Shown here piece after piece: positions 41,160 to 50,800 of a DNA stretch of 64,000 bases (position 1 is its first letter; each line of letters starts with the position of its first letter). The stretch comes from Pseudomonas fulva NBRC 16637 = DSM 17717 (GTDB lineage: Bacteria; Pseudomonadota; Gammaproteobacteria; Pseudomonadales; Pseudomonadaceae). The position numbers were made by a program, and so were the translations under genes. The stretch spans positions 1-64,000 of the forward strand of contig NZ_BBIQ01000019.1 in assembly GCF_000730565.1 (NCBI RefSeq). Reading direction: 5' to 3'. The notes beneath the pieces are model-generated. The model ran no database searches, had not been told where the DNA came from, and saw only the letters and a program-made list of their open reading frames with translations.

Positions 41160-42095
41160 ATGGATCGCCCGCGTTTTCGTCCCTATTTCCTTCATCCCAA
41201 GTTCTGGGGCCTGTGGCTGGGCCTGGGGCTGCTGTGGCTGGTGGTGCAGTTGCCGTACCGGGCATTGCTCAAGCTGGGTGCGGGGTTAGGCGCGATCATG
41301 TACCGCTTTGCCGGTGAACGCAGGCGTATCGCTGCGCGCAACCTGGAACTGTGCTTCCCCGAGCTGTCGGCGGACGAACGGCAACGGCTGCTCAAAGCCA
41401 ATTTTGCCTCGACCGGCATCGCCTTCTTCGAAATGGCCATGAGCTGGTGGTGGCCCAAGACGCGGTTGGCGCGCCTGGCCCATGTCGAGGGGCTTGAGCA
41501 CTTGCAGGCCGCCCAGCAGGCGGGGCAGGGCGCAATCCTGATGGCGGTGCACTTCACTACCCTGGAAATCGGTGCGGCCTTGCTCGGCCAGCGTCACACC
41601 ATCGATGGCATGTACCGCGAACATGGCAATGCCCTGTTCGATTTCATCCAGCGCAGCGGACGCGAACGGCACAATCTGGACTCACTGGCCGTCGAACGCG
41701 AGGATGTCAGGGGCATGCTCAAGCTGCTGCGCGCCGGCCGCGCAATCTGGTACGCACCCGACCAGGACTACGGCGCCAAGCAAAGCCTGTTCGTGCCCTT
41801 GTTCGGGATCCCGGCAGCCACGGTCACGGCCACCACCAAGTTTGCGCGCCTGGGCCGCGCCCAGGTCATTCCCTTCACGCAGAAGCGACTCGAAGACGGC
41901 AGCGGTTATCGGTTGGTGATTCATCCCCCACTGAGCGATTTCCCCGGTGAGAGCGAAGAGGCTGATTGCCTGCGAATCAATCAATGGGTCGAGCAGGTAC
42001 TGCGCGAATGCCCCGAGCAGTACTTGTGGGCACACCGCCGGTTCAAGTCCCGACCGGACGGGGCCCCAAGGCTGTACGAAAAGAAAGGGCGTTGA
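41160..42095 (+). CDS. lpxL: Lipid A late acyltransferase (LpxL/HtrB family)
   Basis: From the ATG at 41160 (GGAAG upstream) the product has 311 residues. An N-terminal membrane helix (about 20-40) is followed by the acyltransferase domain with the catalytic HX4E pair His131/Glu136 (VHFTTLE), the arrangement of E. coli LpxL. The DQDYGAKQSLFVPLFG segment is the conserved substrate-binding motif. It adds a secondary acyl chain, usually laurate, to lipid A at the inner membrane. Pseudomonads have more than one such enzyme, so the exact position acylated is not certain. It is divergent from minC. Confidence 0.92.
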   Translation: MDRPRFRPYFLHPKFWGLWLGLGLLWLVVQLPYRALLKLGAGLGAIMYRFAGERRRIAARNLELCFPELSADERQRLLKANFASTGIAFFEMAMSWWWPKTRLARLAHVEGLEHLQAAQQAGQGAILMAVHFTTLEIGAALLGQRHTIDGMYREHGNALFDFIQRSGRERHNLDSLAVEREDVRGMLKLLRAGRAIWYAPDQDYGAKQSLFVPLFGIPAATVTATTKFARLGRAQVIPFTQKRLEDGSGYRLVIHPPLSDFPGESEEADCLRINQWVEQVLRECPEQYLWAHRRFKSRPDGAPRLYEKKGR

Positions 42096-42103
42096 AAGCG
42101 GGT

Positions 42104-42130
42104 GCGCCGCTGCCGTAATGGCAGTGGCGC
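42104..42130. terminator. Bidirectional hairpin lpxL / mlaA
   Basis: An 11-bp stem with one G-T wobble (GCGCCGCTGCC / GGCAGTGGCGC, 5-nt loop) fills the space between the convergent lpxL and mlaA genes. No T-run. Confidence 0.6.
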
Positions 42131-42137
42131 TGCCGGC

Positions 42138-42965
42138 TCACTCGGCGATCTGCAGCTTGCGCGACTGGGTGTAGACGTAGCGCACCTTTTCATACTCGAA
42201 CGGTGAGTTCATCTGCCCGTAGCGGAAGTTGGTGGTGTAGCGCTTGTCGATGACCCGCAGGCCGAAGAACTCCGGGTGCTCGCGGCTGACTTTGGCCATG
42301 TCCAGGTAATTGATCGCCTGCTCGCCGGAATAATCCACCACCAGCCCGGCGGTGTCGCGCAGGTTCGAAGGGCCCAACAGCGGCAGCATCAGGTACGGGC
42401 CTGCCGGTACGCCATAGAAGCCCAAGGTCTGGCCGAAATCCTCGCTCTGGCGCGGCAGGCCCATCTTGGTCGCCGGGTCCCACAAACCGCCTACCCCGAT
42501 GATCGTGTTGAACATCAGCCGCGCTGTGATCTCGGCCGAGCGTTTGGCCTTGAGCTGCAGCACGCTGTTGAACAGGTTGGGCACGTCCCCCAGGTTGTTG
42601 AAGAAGTTGGTCACGCCACTGCGCAGAAAACGCGGGGTGACGTACTGGTAGCCATTGACCAGCGGCAGCAGCACCCATTGGTCCAGGCGGTAGTTGAAGT
42701 GATAGATGCGGCGGTTCATCGACTCGAGCGGGTCGTAGACGTTCAGCGCTTCGAGGGTCGAGCGCTCGAACTCACGTTGGTCCAGGCCCGGGTTGAATTT
42801 CAACTCGCGCAGCGGGTCGAGGAAGCCATCGGCTTCCGGTGCCAGCGGGGCGGTACCGATCACCTGCGGATCAGCCTCGATGACGCTGGCTCGGGGAGCG
42901 GTCTCGGCGGCCAGGGTATGGCCTGCGGCAAGCAGGGCCGTGGCAAAGAGCAGTTTGTTAACCAC
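42138..42965 (-). CDS. mlaA: MlaA/VacJ family outer-membrane lipid-asymmetry protein
   Basis: I choose the GTG at 42965 (GGAG eight bases upstream), which gives 275 residues and a signal peptide VNKLLFATALLAAGHTLAAE. The MlaA domain covers about residues 65-255, with the family segments YDPLESMNRRIYHFNY, SGVTNFFNNLGD and GPYLMLPLLGPSNLRD. MlaA sits in the outer membrane and removes misplaced phospholipids from the outer leaflet. Unlike E. coli MlaA, no lipobox Cys is visible, so it may not be lipidated. Its start overlaps the stop of the upstream hydrolase gene by 8 bp. Confidence 0.9.
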   Translation of the reverse strand: MVNKLLFATALLAAGHTLAAETAPRASVIEADPQVIGTAPLAPEADGFLDPLRELKFNPGLDQREFERSTLEALNVYDPLESMNRRIYHFNYRLDQWVLLPLVNGYQYVTPRFLRSGVTNFFNNLGDVPNLFNSVLQLKAKRSAEITARLMFNTIIGVGGLWDPATKMGLPRQSEDFGQTLGFYGVPAGPYLMLPLLGPSNLRDTAGLVVDYSGEQAINYLDMAKVSREHPEFFGLRVIDKRYTTNFRYGQMNSPFEYEKVRYVYTQSRKLQIAE

Positions 42966-44256
42966 GGAAGAACTCCAGCATGGCGTCACTGTTGACGCGG
43001 TAGTTGATGTTGCCGCAATGGCCACCATGGGGATAAAGGGTCAGGCGATCACCGAACACCTTGCGCAGGAACCCGATATCGCCAGGGCCGAGAATGACGT
43101 CGTCGGCATTGTGCATCACGGCGATCTTGGGGCTGTTTTGCAGGTAATCGGCCAGGGCGTACAGGCTGACCTGGTTGGTCAGCTCCAGGATGGTGCCCCC
43201 GCCGGTGCGGGCACGCCACATCGGGATTACCTGTTCGCTCATGTAACAGTCGAAATCGCACTGCAAGGCACGCTTGAAGTAGGGCGTCAGGCTCGTGCCT
43301 TCGGTGATCTTGACCTTCGGCGGGATGATCAGGCCGCGGCGGTTGATCAGGTCGGAGGTGAAGGCGATATCGGCGGCCGAGAAGCGGAACGAGGTGCCGA
43401 TGAGCATGGCCATCTGCTCGTTGGACAGGTGCTGGCGCGACTGCTGGAAGTCGTACAAGAGCGCTTCGTTGAGGTCGATGAACCCCTTTTCCTGGAAGTA
43501 GCGCGTGAGTTTTTCCAGCATCAGCTCATAGAACGTGGTGCTGCGGTCGATCCCCTTGACCTGTGTCTGCACCAGCTTGTCCAGGTTGTTGATCGAGGTG
43601 TAGAGGTTCACGGGTGGGTTGAGCAGCAGCACACGCTTGAAGTTGAAGCTGCGCCGGGTTTCGTCCAGGTGGCTGACGAAGGCCGCATCGAGCGCGCCCA
43701 GGCTGTAGCCGGTCAGGTAGAACTCGGTCACCGGCAGGCGAGGGTGCTGGGCGCGGACCGATTGCATCACCCGGTACATGTCCTCGGCGTCATCCTGGCT
43801 GATGCCGGGCGTGGCGAAGCGAGACGCGGCGCTGATGAAATCGTAGCTGGTGGGCGAGGACAGCTGCACCACGTGGAAGCCGGCCTTGTAGTACAGCTTT
43901 TTCAGGTATTCGTTGATGCTGCTGCTGTAGGACGCACCGGTGCCGGCAATGATGAAGATCAAGGGGGCAGCGTGGTCCTGCTGGGCCATGCGGTACTTGA
44001 GTTTCTTGACCGCCCAGAAGTTGTCCGGCAGCGTGAATTCACGCTCCGGGCGCAAGGTGAGGCTGTAGTCGGACTGGTCGATCTCGTCATCGCTGGGCAG
44101 CATCGGGCGCTGGTCCGGCGGCGTCGTGGCGATGGTCGCCTCGAACGGGTTGGTCAGGGGGTAGCCATAGCTCGCGGCATCGATATCCCGCGCAGAAGCG
44201 GCCACAGCCATGAGCAGGCTGCCGAGAACGGCAGCGAGGCGCAAAGAACGAAGCAT
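42958..44256 (-). CDS. Secreted alpha/beta-hydrolase (serine esterase/lipase-like) coupled to mlaA
   Basis: From the ATG at 44256 (GGGGGA upstream) the product has 432 residues with a signal peptide (about 1-22, cleaved near ASA-R). The alpha/beta-hydrolase pattern is clear: an oxyanion-side strand IFIIAGTGASYSSS, the nucleophile elbow GYSLGAL (Ser), an acid candidate in HNADDVIL and a terminal His in HGGHCG. Exported to the periplasm, it could cleave lipids or a lipoprotein-linked substrate. Its stop overlaps the mlaA start by 8 bp, so production of the two is tied. I know of no assigned function. Confidence 0.82.
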   Translation of the reverse strand: MLRSLRLAAVLGSLLMAVAASARDIDAASYGYPLTNPFEATIATTPPDQRPMLPSDDEIDQSDYSLTLRPEREFTLPDNFWAVKKLKYRMAQQDHAAPLIFIIAGTGASYSSSINEYLKKLYYKAGFHVVQLSSPTSYDFISAASRFATPGISQDDAEDMYRVMQSVRAQHPRLPVTEFYLTGYSLGALDAAFVSHLDETRRSFNFKRVLLLNPPVNLYTSINNLDKLVQTQVKGIDRSTTFYELMLEKLTRYFQEKGFIDLNEALLYDFQQSRQHLSNEQMAMLIGTSFRFSAADIAFTSDLINRRGLIIPPKVKITEGTSLTPYFKRALQCDFDCYMSEQVIPMWRARTGGGTILELTNQVSLYALADYLQNSPKIAVMHNADDVILGPGDIGFLRKVFGDRLTLYPHGGHCGNINYRVNSDAMLEFFRG

Positions 44257-44442
44257 GTAATCCCCCAAAAGAACGCAAGGTGGCGCGTGTGCAAGCTAAG
44301 ACCACATGGGCCGTGGCAAAGTTGCCGGGCGTGATGGCCTTTGGTGTGCCAGTTATCTGAACCGTGTTGCAGGCAGGTATTTTGCCTTAGACAGTGATGT
44401 AAGCGATCATTGATTTTTTGATCAATCAAGTGGGAAAAGTCA

Positions 44443-44796
44443 ATGAGTCGCAGGCTGCCTGGCGCACTACTGCTGATGTTCGTCGGGCTCTGGCTCGCTG
44501 CCAGCTATGGCGTGCGCTATGGACTGATGGAGGACGGCCAGTGGGTGGGGTTGTGCACGGAGCCAGCCGCCTATTGGCAGTGCAAGATGCGGGCAGTGCT
44601 GGGGTTGGGCATTCACCACCAGGTCCTGGCCTGGACCGGGCTGGCCCTGGCAGCGCTTGGCTGGCTGCTACAGGGGCGGACCGGTACATGGCTGGCCGGC
44701 ATTGCCCTGCTGTTCGCAGTGCCAGCATTGGTGCTGTATACCGCGAGCATCGCCGTATTCGCATTGGTCCTGGCCGGGTTGCGCCTGGTCAGGTAA
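44443..44796 (+). CDS. Small hypothetical membrane protein
   Basis: The 117-residue protein has three hydrophobic helices at about residues 5-25, 60-76 and 82-112, with an intervening loop holding a Cys pair (GLCTEPAAYWQCKMR) that could form a disulfide outside the cytoplasm. The upstream GGGAAAAG is a fair ribosome site. It is divergent from the mlaA-linked hydrolase and convergent with the GH17 gene. I do not recognise the family; it looks like a conserved Pseudomonas protein. Confidence 0.7.
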   Translation: MSRRLPGALLLMFVGLWLAASYGVRYGLMEDGQWVGLCTEPAAYWQCKMRAVLGLGIHHQVLAWTGLALAALGWLLQGRTGTWLAGIALLFAVPALVLYTASIAVFALVLAGLRLVR

Positions 44797-44800
44797 ACGT

Positions 44801-44818
44801 GCGCCCGCCAGGGGGCGC
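44801..44818. terminator. Short GC hairpin between convergent genes
   Basis: A 6-bp stem (GCGCCC / GGGCGC, 6-nt loop) between the small membrane protein and the GH17 gene. No T-run; weak evidence. Confidence 0.35.
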
Positions 44819-44843
44819 TCCGTGACGCTGACAAATAGAGGTA

Positions 44844-46409
44844 TCAGGCGCGGCCGAGTCTCTGGCTGCGCCACAGGGCGGCGGTCATCAGCGCGCTCAC
44901 TGCTGCCCAGCGCCACGCCTGCCCGCTGTTCATCCCCTCGATGAGTAGCTGGGGCAGTATGCCAAGCCCGATGATACTTGCCAGAAAGGTGGCCTCCCGT
45001 CGCCGCACTGGCACGGGCCACAGGACGAACACCAGGGCTGGCAAGGCCAGCGCGGCACTGGGGAAACTGCGGTAGCGGGGGTCGAACACCATCGCCAACG
45101 TGCTTACGGCGGCAGCAAAGCCGGCCAGCAGCAGCAACCCGCCAGCTCGCCTTTGCAGCCAGGCAGACCAGCGCCCGCGCACGCCTTGCGGCTGGGACAG
45201 GTGCAGCAGTGCCCGGGCCAGTACCAGCACGTTCAACCCCGCCAACAGCCCTGCCCACATCCATTCGGGGGCGAAACGGGCGTGGCTGCGCATCAGCTCG
45301 CCCCACAGGCCCAGGCACGCCGCACCGAACATGGCCAGTATTGGCATGGCCCACGCGCCACGGCGTGTGCGTGGCCGCCCGGCCATGCACAGCATCAGCC
45401 CCGCCAGCGCCGCGCATGCCAGCCACCAAGTGGGCCAGTCGGGCAAGTTGCTGACGGGCCCTTCAAGGATGCCCTTGTCCTGCCGGTCGGCATCGTAGAG
45501 GCCCCAATACCCGCCCACGGCACCTTCGTTGGCGCGTTTCCAGGGCTGGTCGAAGGCTTCGATCAGGTTGTAGCGCCAGCCGTTGTGCTCGGCCATGGCG
45601 ACGAAGCCGCGAATGAAGCGCGCTTCGTTGACCCGGCTGGGCAGGGCGGTTTCACGCTGCCTGCCTTCGCTGGGCCAGCCGGTTTCACCGATCAGGATGT
45701 CCTTGGGCGCGAAGCGCTGGCCGAATTGTCGGCGTATGTCGGCGACATGGGCCAACGCATCGTCGATGCCCCGTGGCTCGTCTTCCCAATACGGCAGCAA
45801 GTGAATGGTGAGAAAGTCTACTTCAGGCGCGATCTCGGGGTGCTGCAACCAGAACTCCCACACATCGGCGTAGGTGACCGGCACGCTTACCTGGCGCTTG
45901 ACCCGCGCGATCAACTCGGCCAGTCGTTTGCCGGTGACTTCCTTGCGCAGCAAGGTCTCGTTACCCACGATGACGGCGCTGACCACATCAGGGTTGGCAT
46001 TGGCGGCGGCGATCAGCAGCGCGACTTCCCGGTCGGTGTCGGCCGGGTGAGCATTGACCCAGGCCCCGAGCATCACCTTCAGTCCATGCTTGCGCGCCAG
46101 CGCTGGGATAGCCTCAAGACCGCTCATCGAATAGGTGCGGATGCACTGGAATCGCTCAGCGAGCAGGGCCAAGTCGGCATCCATGCGCGCCGGGCGCAGT
46201 TGCATGGGTTGATCGTAGGGCGACTGGTCCTTGTCGAACGGGGTATAGGATGCGCACTGCAGCTTGTGCGTGGCATTGGCGGCGTCGGGCAGGTGCACCG
46301 GTCTGCCCAGCCCGTGCCAGAGCACGCCGAGCCCGAGCAGACCGATCAGGCAAGCAAGGGTGTACAGAAGTGTCAGCAGGCGGGTGGAACTGGGCATCGG
46401 GCGGTCCAT
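44844..46409 (-). CDS. GH17-domain membrane protein (beta-glucan glucosyltransferase-like)
   Basis: Starting at the ATG at 46409 (others lie at 46412 and 46397) the product has 521 residues. One N-terminal membrane helix (about 10-32) anchors a periplasmic GH17 domain (about 45-310) with the acid/base Glu in VIVGNETLL and nucleophile Glu in IGETGWPSEG. The C-terminal third (about 330-515) contains six or more membrane helices. GH17 enzymes hydrolyse or transfer beta-1,3 or beta-1,6 glucan; related bacterial proteins are involved in periplasmic or cyclic glucan synthesis. No separate glycosyltransferase-2 gene is adjacent. Confidence 0.85.
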   Translation of the reverse strand: MDRPMPSSTRLLTLLYTLACLIGLLGLGVLWHGLGRPVHLPDAANATHKLQCASYTPFDKDQSPYDQPMQLRPARMDADLALLAERFQCIRTYSMSGLEAIPALARKHGLKVMLGAWVNAHPADTDREVALLIAAANANPDVVSAVIVGNETLLRKEVTGKRLAELIARVKRQVSVPVTYADVWEFWLQHPEIAPEVDFLTIHLLPYWEDEPRGIDDALAHVADIRRQFGQRFAPKDILIGETGWPSEGRQRETALPSRVNEARFIRGFVAMAEHNGWRYNLIEAFDQPWKRANEGAVGGYWGLYDADRQDKGILEGPVSNLPDWPTWWLACAALAGLMLCMAGRPRTRRGAWAMPILAMFGAACLGLWGELMRSHARFAPEWMWAGLLAGLNVLVLARALLHLSQPQGVRGRWSAWLQRRAGGLLLLAGFAAAVSTLAMVFDPRYRSFPSAALALPALVFVLWPVPVRRREATFLASIIGLGILPQLLIEGMNSGQAWRWAAVSALMTAALWRSQRLGRA

Positions 46410-46605
46410 CATCGGGGGCAAAAGGGTCAATAGTAGCCCGGCGCCAAACCTTTGGCATGCAAGGATCGCGCAGGCAGGTTCATGCCGCTGCCGCTAATGG
46501 CACAGTGCTGTCGCGTATGAGCGCCTGGGCGTCGTACTTGGATCAGGTCTGGCTTGGTTGCAGGCAGATGATGGAATCTCCGAGACCTGACGAGGGAATG
46601 CTTTG

Positions 46606-47466
46606 ATGGCTACTTCAACAAAAATGCGTCGTTTCCTGGGCGTAGGTACCGCCCTGGCACTGGCCTTGAGCGGCGCACAGGCCATGGCCAAAGAAGTCAG
46701 CATTGGTTACGTGGATGGGTGGGCAGACAGTGTGGCGACCACCAACGTGGCCGCCGAGGTGATCAAGCAGAAGCTTGGCTACGATGTGAAGCTGCAAGCC
46801 GTGGCCACGGGCATCATGTGGCAGGGCGTGGCCACCGGTAAGCTCGATGCCATGCTGTCGGCATGGCTGCCGGTGACCCACGGTGAGTACTGGACCAAGA
46901 ACAAGGACAACGTGGTCGACTACGGCGCGAACTTCAAGGATGCCAAGATTGGCCTGATCGTGCCTGAGTACGTCAAGGCGGTGAGCATCGCTGACCTGAA
47001 GACCGATTCCTCGTTCAAGCAGAAAATCGTCGGCATCGATGCTGGCTCGGGTGTAATGATCAAGACCGATCAGGCGATCAAGGACTACGACCTGACCGGC
47101 TACAAGCTGCAGGCAAGTTCCGGTGCTGCAATGACCGCCGAGCTGGGCCGTGCCTACGCCAAGCAGCAATCCATCGCCGTGACCGGATGGGTACCGCACT
47201 GGATGTTCGCCAAATGGAAACTCAAGTTCCTCGAGGACCCCAAAGGCGTGTATGGCGCTGCTGAAACCGTCAATAGCATCGGCAGCAAGGAGCTGGCCAC
47301 CAAGGCCCCGGAAGTGGCCGAGTTCCTGAAGAAGTTCAGCTGGCAGTCCAAGGATGAGATCGGCGAGGTGATGCTGGCTATCCAGGAAGGCGCCAAGCCC
47401 GAAGCGGCTGCCAAGGACTGGGTGGCCAAGCACCCTGAGCGCGTGAAGGACTGGACGGGCAAGTAA
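46606..47466 (+). CDS. betX: Glycine-betaine/choline-type ABC substrate-binding protein
   Basis: From the ATG at 46606 (GAGGGA upstream) the product has 286 residues with a signal peptide ending QAMA. It is an OpuAC-type binding protein; tryptophans expected to cage the quaternary ammonium are at Trp39 (DGWAD), Trp87 (SAWLP) and the VTGWVPHWMF segment. No permease or ATPase gene is adjacent, so it must use a transporter encoded elsewhere. This fits BetX of pseudomonads, an orphan binding protein that shares the Cbc core transporter; the symbol rests on that resemblance and the neighbourhood. Confidence 0.85.
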   Translation: MATSTKMRRFLGVGTALALALSGAQAMAKEVSIGYVDGWADSVATTNVAAEVIKQKLGYDVKLQAVATGIMWQGVATGKLDAMLSAWLPVTHGEYWTKNKDNVVDYGANFKDAKIGLIVPEYVKAVSIADLKTDSSFKQKIVGIDAGSGVMIKTDQAIKDYDLTGYKLQASSGAAMTAELGRAYAKQQSIAVTGWVPHWMFAKWKLKFLEDPKGVYGAAETVNSIGSKELATKAPEVAEFLKKFSWQSKDEIGEVMLAIQEGAKPEAAAKDWVAKHPERVKDWTGK

Positions 47467-47858
47467 AACGCTGTGCGCTGATGCCCTGAAATGAAGCCGT
47501 TCGAGCCTCAAGCGTTCGAGCGGTTTCGTTGGCGTGGGAACGACCCCATTGCGCTGCGTTACGAGGCTGTCCAATGCTCCGTGGATCAGCCTTGGCGGGG
47601 CGCGGATCGGCCGCGATGGGCGCAAATCGGCCCAGGCGACCTCAGCCAGTTCGCACATCGCCTGCTCTCACCCACATCACCGTCCATCATCCCTGCACCC
47701 CCCAGCTACACCCCCGCCGAGAGAAACTGAACCCTCACACCGACCCGCCGGCCCAACCGCTCAAGCACCCCCAGCACGCACTAACCAAATCTGCGACAAT
47801 CACACCTCTTTCGAATGCCGATCACACCGCAGGCCCACCTGCATCACCGAAAAGCCCA
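47467..47858. other. Intergenic region betX / hrpA
   Basis: About 390 bp. The first 60 bp hold two direct copies of CGTTCGAG spaced about 15 bp, and the last 100 bp are C-rich and repetitive (runs of CCCC and CACC). The hrpA frame is open upstream but has no ribosome site before 47859. I see no other gene. Confidence 0.45.
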
Positions 47859-50800
47859 ATGACTGACCACGCCATCGACAAACTGCTGCAAAACCTCGAC
47901 CACGCCATGATCGCCGACCGCCACCGCCTGCGGCGCCAGTTGCACGAACTGCGCAAGCGCCCCGACGAGGCGAAGCTGGCGCAGTGGGCTGAGCGGGTGC
48001 AGGCGTCCTGCGCCCAGGTCACCGCCCGCCAGCAGAGCGTGCCATTGGTGCGCTACGACGACAGCCTGCCCATCGCCGCCAAGCGCGACGAGATCAAAAA
48101 GGCCCTGGCCGAACACCAGGTGCTGGTCATCGCTGGTGAAACCGGCTCGGGCAAGACCACCCAGCTGCCCAAGATCTGCCTGGAACTGGGCCGTGGCAGC
48201 CATGGCCTGATCGCCCACACCCAGCCACGCCGGATCGCCGCGCGCAGTGTCGCTGCCCGGGTGGCCGAGGAGTTGGGCACGCCGTTGGGCGGCCTGGTGG
48301 GGTACCAGGTGCGCTTCGAAGACCAGAGCGATGCCAACACACTGGTCAAACTCATGACCGACGGCATCCTGCTGGCCGAAACCCAGCACGACCGCTTCCT
48401 GGAACGCTACGACACCATCATCGTCGACGAAGCCCACGAACGCAGCCTGAACATCGACTTCCTGCTCGGCTACCTCAAAACCCTCCTGCACCGGCGGCCC
48501 GAACTCAAGCTCATCATCACCTCGGCCACCATCGACCTGGAGAGGTTCTCCAAGCATTTCGACAACGCGCCCATCATCGAGGTGTCCGGCCGTACCTTCC
48601 CGGTGGAAACCTGGTACCGCCCGCTGACCAGCGAACAGGACGAGGAGGGCAACCCGATCGAGGACGACCTCACCGTCGACCAGGCTATCCTCGCCACCCT
48701 CGACGAACTGGCCCAGCACGAGCGCGGCCAGGGCAAGGGCCCGGGGGATGTGCTGATCTTCCTGCCCGGTGAGCGCGAAATCCGCGACGCCGCCGAGATT
48801 CTGCGCAAGGCGCAGCTGCGCCATACCGAAATCCTGCCCCTGTACGCGCGCCTGTCGCCAGCCGAGCAGCAACGGATCTTCCAGCCCCATGCCGGGCGGC
48901 GTGTGGTGCTGGCCACCAACGTGGCCGAAACATCGCTGACGGTGCCCGGCATCCGTTATGTGATCGATACCGGTACGGCCCGCATCAGCCGCTACAGCTA
49001 CCGCGCCAAGGTGCAGCGCCTGCCCATCGAAGCCGTGTCCCAGGCCAGCGCCAACCAGCGCAAGGGCCGTTGTGGACGGGTGGAGCCGGGTATCTGCGTG
49101 CGCCTGTACAGCGAAGAAGACTTCAACAGCCGGCCGGCTTTCACCGACCCCGAGATCCTGCGCACCAACCTGGCGGCCGTCATCCTGCAGATGCTGCACC
49201 TGCGCCTGGGCGCCATCGACGCGTTTCCCTTCATCGAGCCGCCAGACGGCAAGGCGATCAGCGACGGTTTCAACCTGCTGCAAGAGCTCTCGGCGGTCAA
49301 CCGTGAAAACCAACTGACGCCGGTCGGGCGTCAGCTGGCGCGGCTGCCCATCGACCCGCGCCTGGGCCGTATGCTGCTCGAAGGCGCGCGCCTGGGCAGC
49401 CTGCAGGAAGTGCTGATCGTCACCAGCGCCCTGTCGGTGCAGGACCCACGCGAACGCCCCCCTGAGCGCCAGCAGGCCGCCGACCAGGCCCACGCACAAT
49501 GGAAGGACGTGGATTCGGACTTCGCCGCACTGGTCAACCTGTGGCGGGGCTTCGAGGAGCAGCGCCAGGCGCTGACGGCCAACCCCTTGCGCAACTGGTG
49601 CCGCAAGCAGTTCCTCAATTACCTGCGCCTGCGCGAGTGGCGCGACGCCCATCGCCAGCTGGCGCTGATCTGCCGCGAGCTGCAACTGACGGTCAACAAG
49701 GAACCGTGCGACTACCCCAAGCTGCACAAAGCCGTACTCAGCGGCCTGCTCAGCCAGATAGGCCACAAGACCGAAGACGGTGACTACCAAGGCGCGCGGC
49801 AGCGCAGGTTCTGGGTGCACCCGTCATCGGGTATCGGGCGCAAGCGTCCGCAGTGGGTCATGGCGGCCGAACTGGTGGAAACCACCAAGCTTTATGCCCG
49901 CGTGGTCGCGCGCATCGAGCCGGACTGGATCGAGCCGCTGGCCGGCCATCTGATCAAGAAGAACCACTTCGAGCCCCATTGGGAGAAGAAGCGCGGACAG
50001 GTCGTGGCCTATGAGCAGATCACCCTGTATGGGTTGATCCTGGTCGGCCGCAGGCCGGTACACTTTGGCCCCATCGACCCGGCCACCTCCCGCGAGCTGT
50101 TCATTCGTGAAGCCCTGGTGGGCGGTGAGATCCAGTCGCGGGCCAAGTGCCTGGCGGCCAACAAGCGCCTGCTCGAAACGCTCGACGCCCTCGAGGCCAA
50201 GGCCCGCCGTCGCGATATTCTGGCCGACGAAGAAACGCTCTATGCCTTCTACGAAGCGCGTCTGCCGGCCGAGATCCACCAGACGGCCACCTTCGACAGC
50301 TGGTACCGCATGGGCAGCCAGAAAGATCCCAACCTGCTGATCATGCGCGAGGAAGACGTGCTGGCGCGCGAGGCCAGTGAGGTGACCGCCGCGCAGTACC
50401 CCGACAGCTTGCAGGTCGGCCAACTGCGCTTGCCGTTGACCTACCACTTCGAGCCCAATCACCCCCGTGACGGCGTGACCGTGCGGGTGCCGGCACCCCT
50501 GTTGCCGAGCCTGCCGGGCGAGCGCCTGGAGTGGCTGGTGCCAGGCCTGCTCGAGGCCAAGTGCGTGGCGCTGATTCGCAACTTGCCCAAGGCCCTGCGC
50601 AAGAACTTCGTGCCGGTGCCGGACTTCGTCAAGGCCGCCTTGGCCCGCATGACGTTTGGCCAAGGCGCGTTGCCCCAGGCCTTGGGCCATGAACTGCTGC
50701 GCATGACCGGTGCGCGCGTGCCCGATGACGCCTGGGACGAGTCGGTCAGCCTGGTTGAAGGTCACCTGCGCATGAACATCGAGGTGGTCGACGGGCAGGG

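Noticed and set aside
42793..44334. Long plus-strand frame opposite the mlaA/hydrolase genes
   Set aside because: It is the antisense shadow of two genes with clear motifs and ribosome sites; its translation is low in structure and has no recognisable domain.
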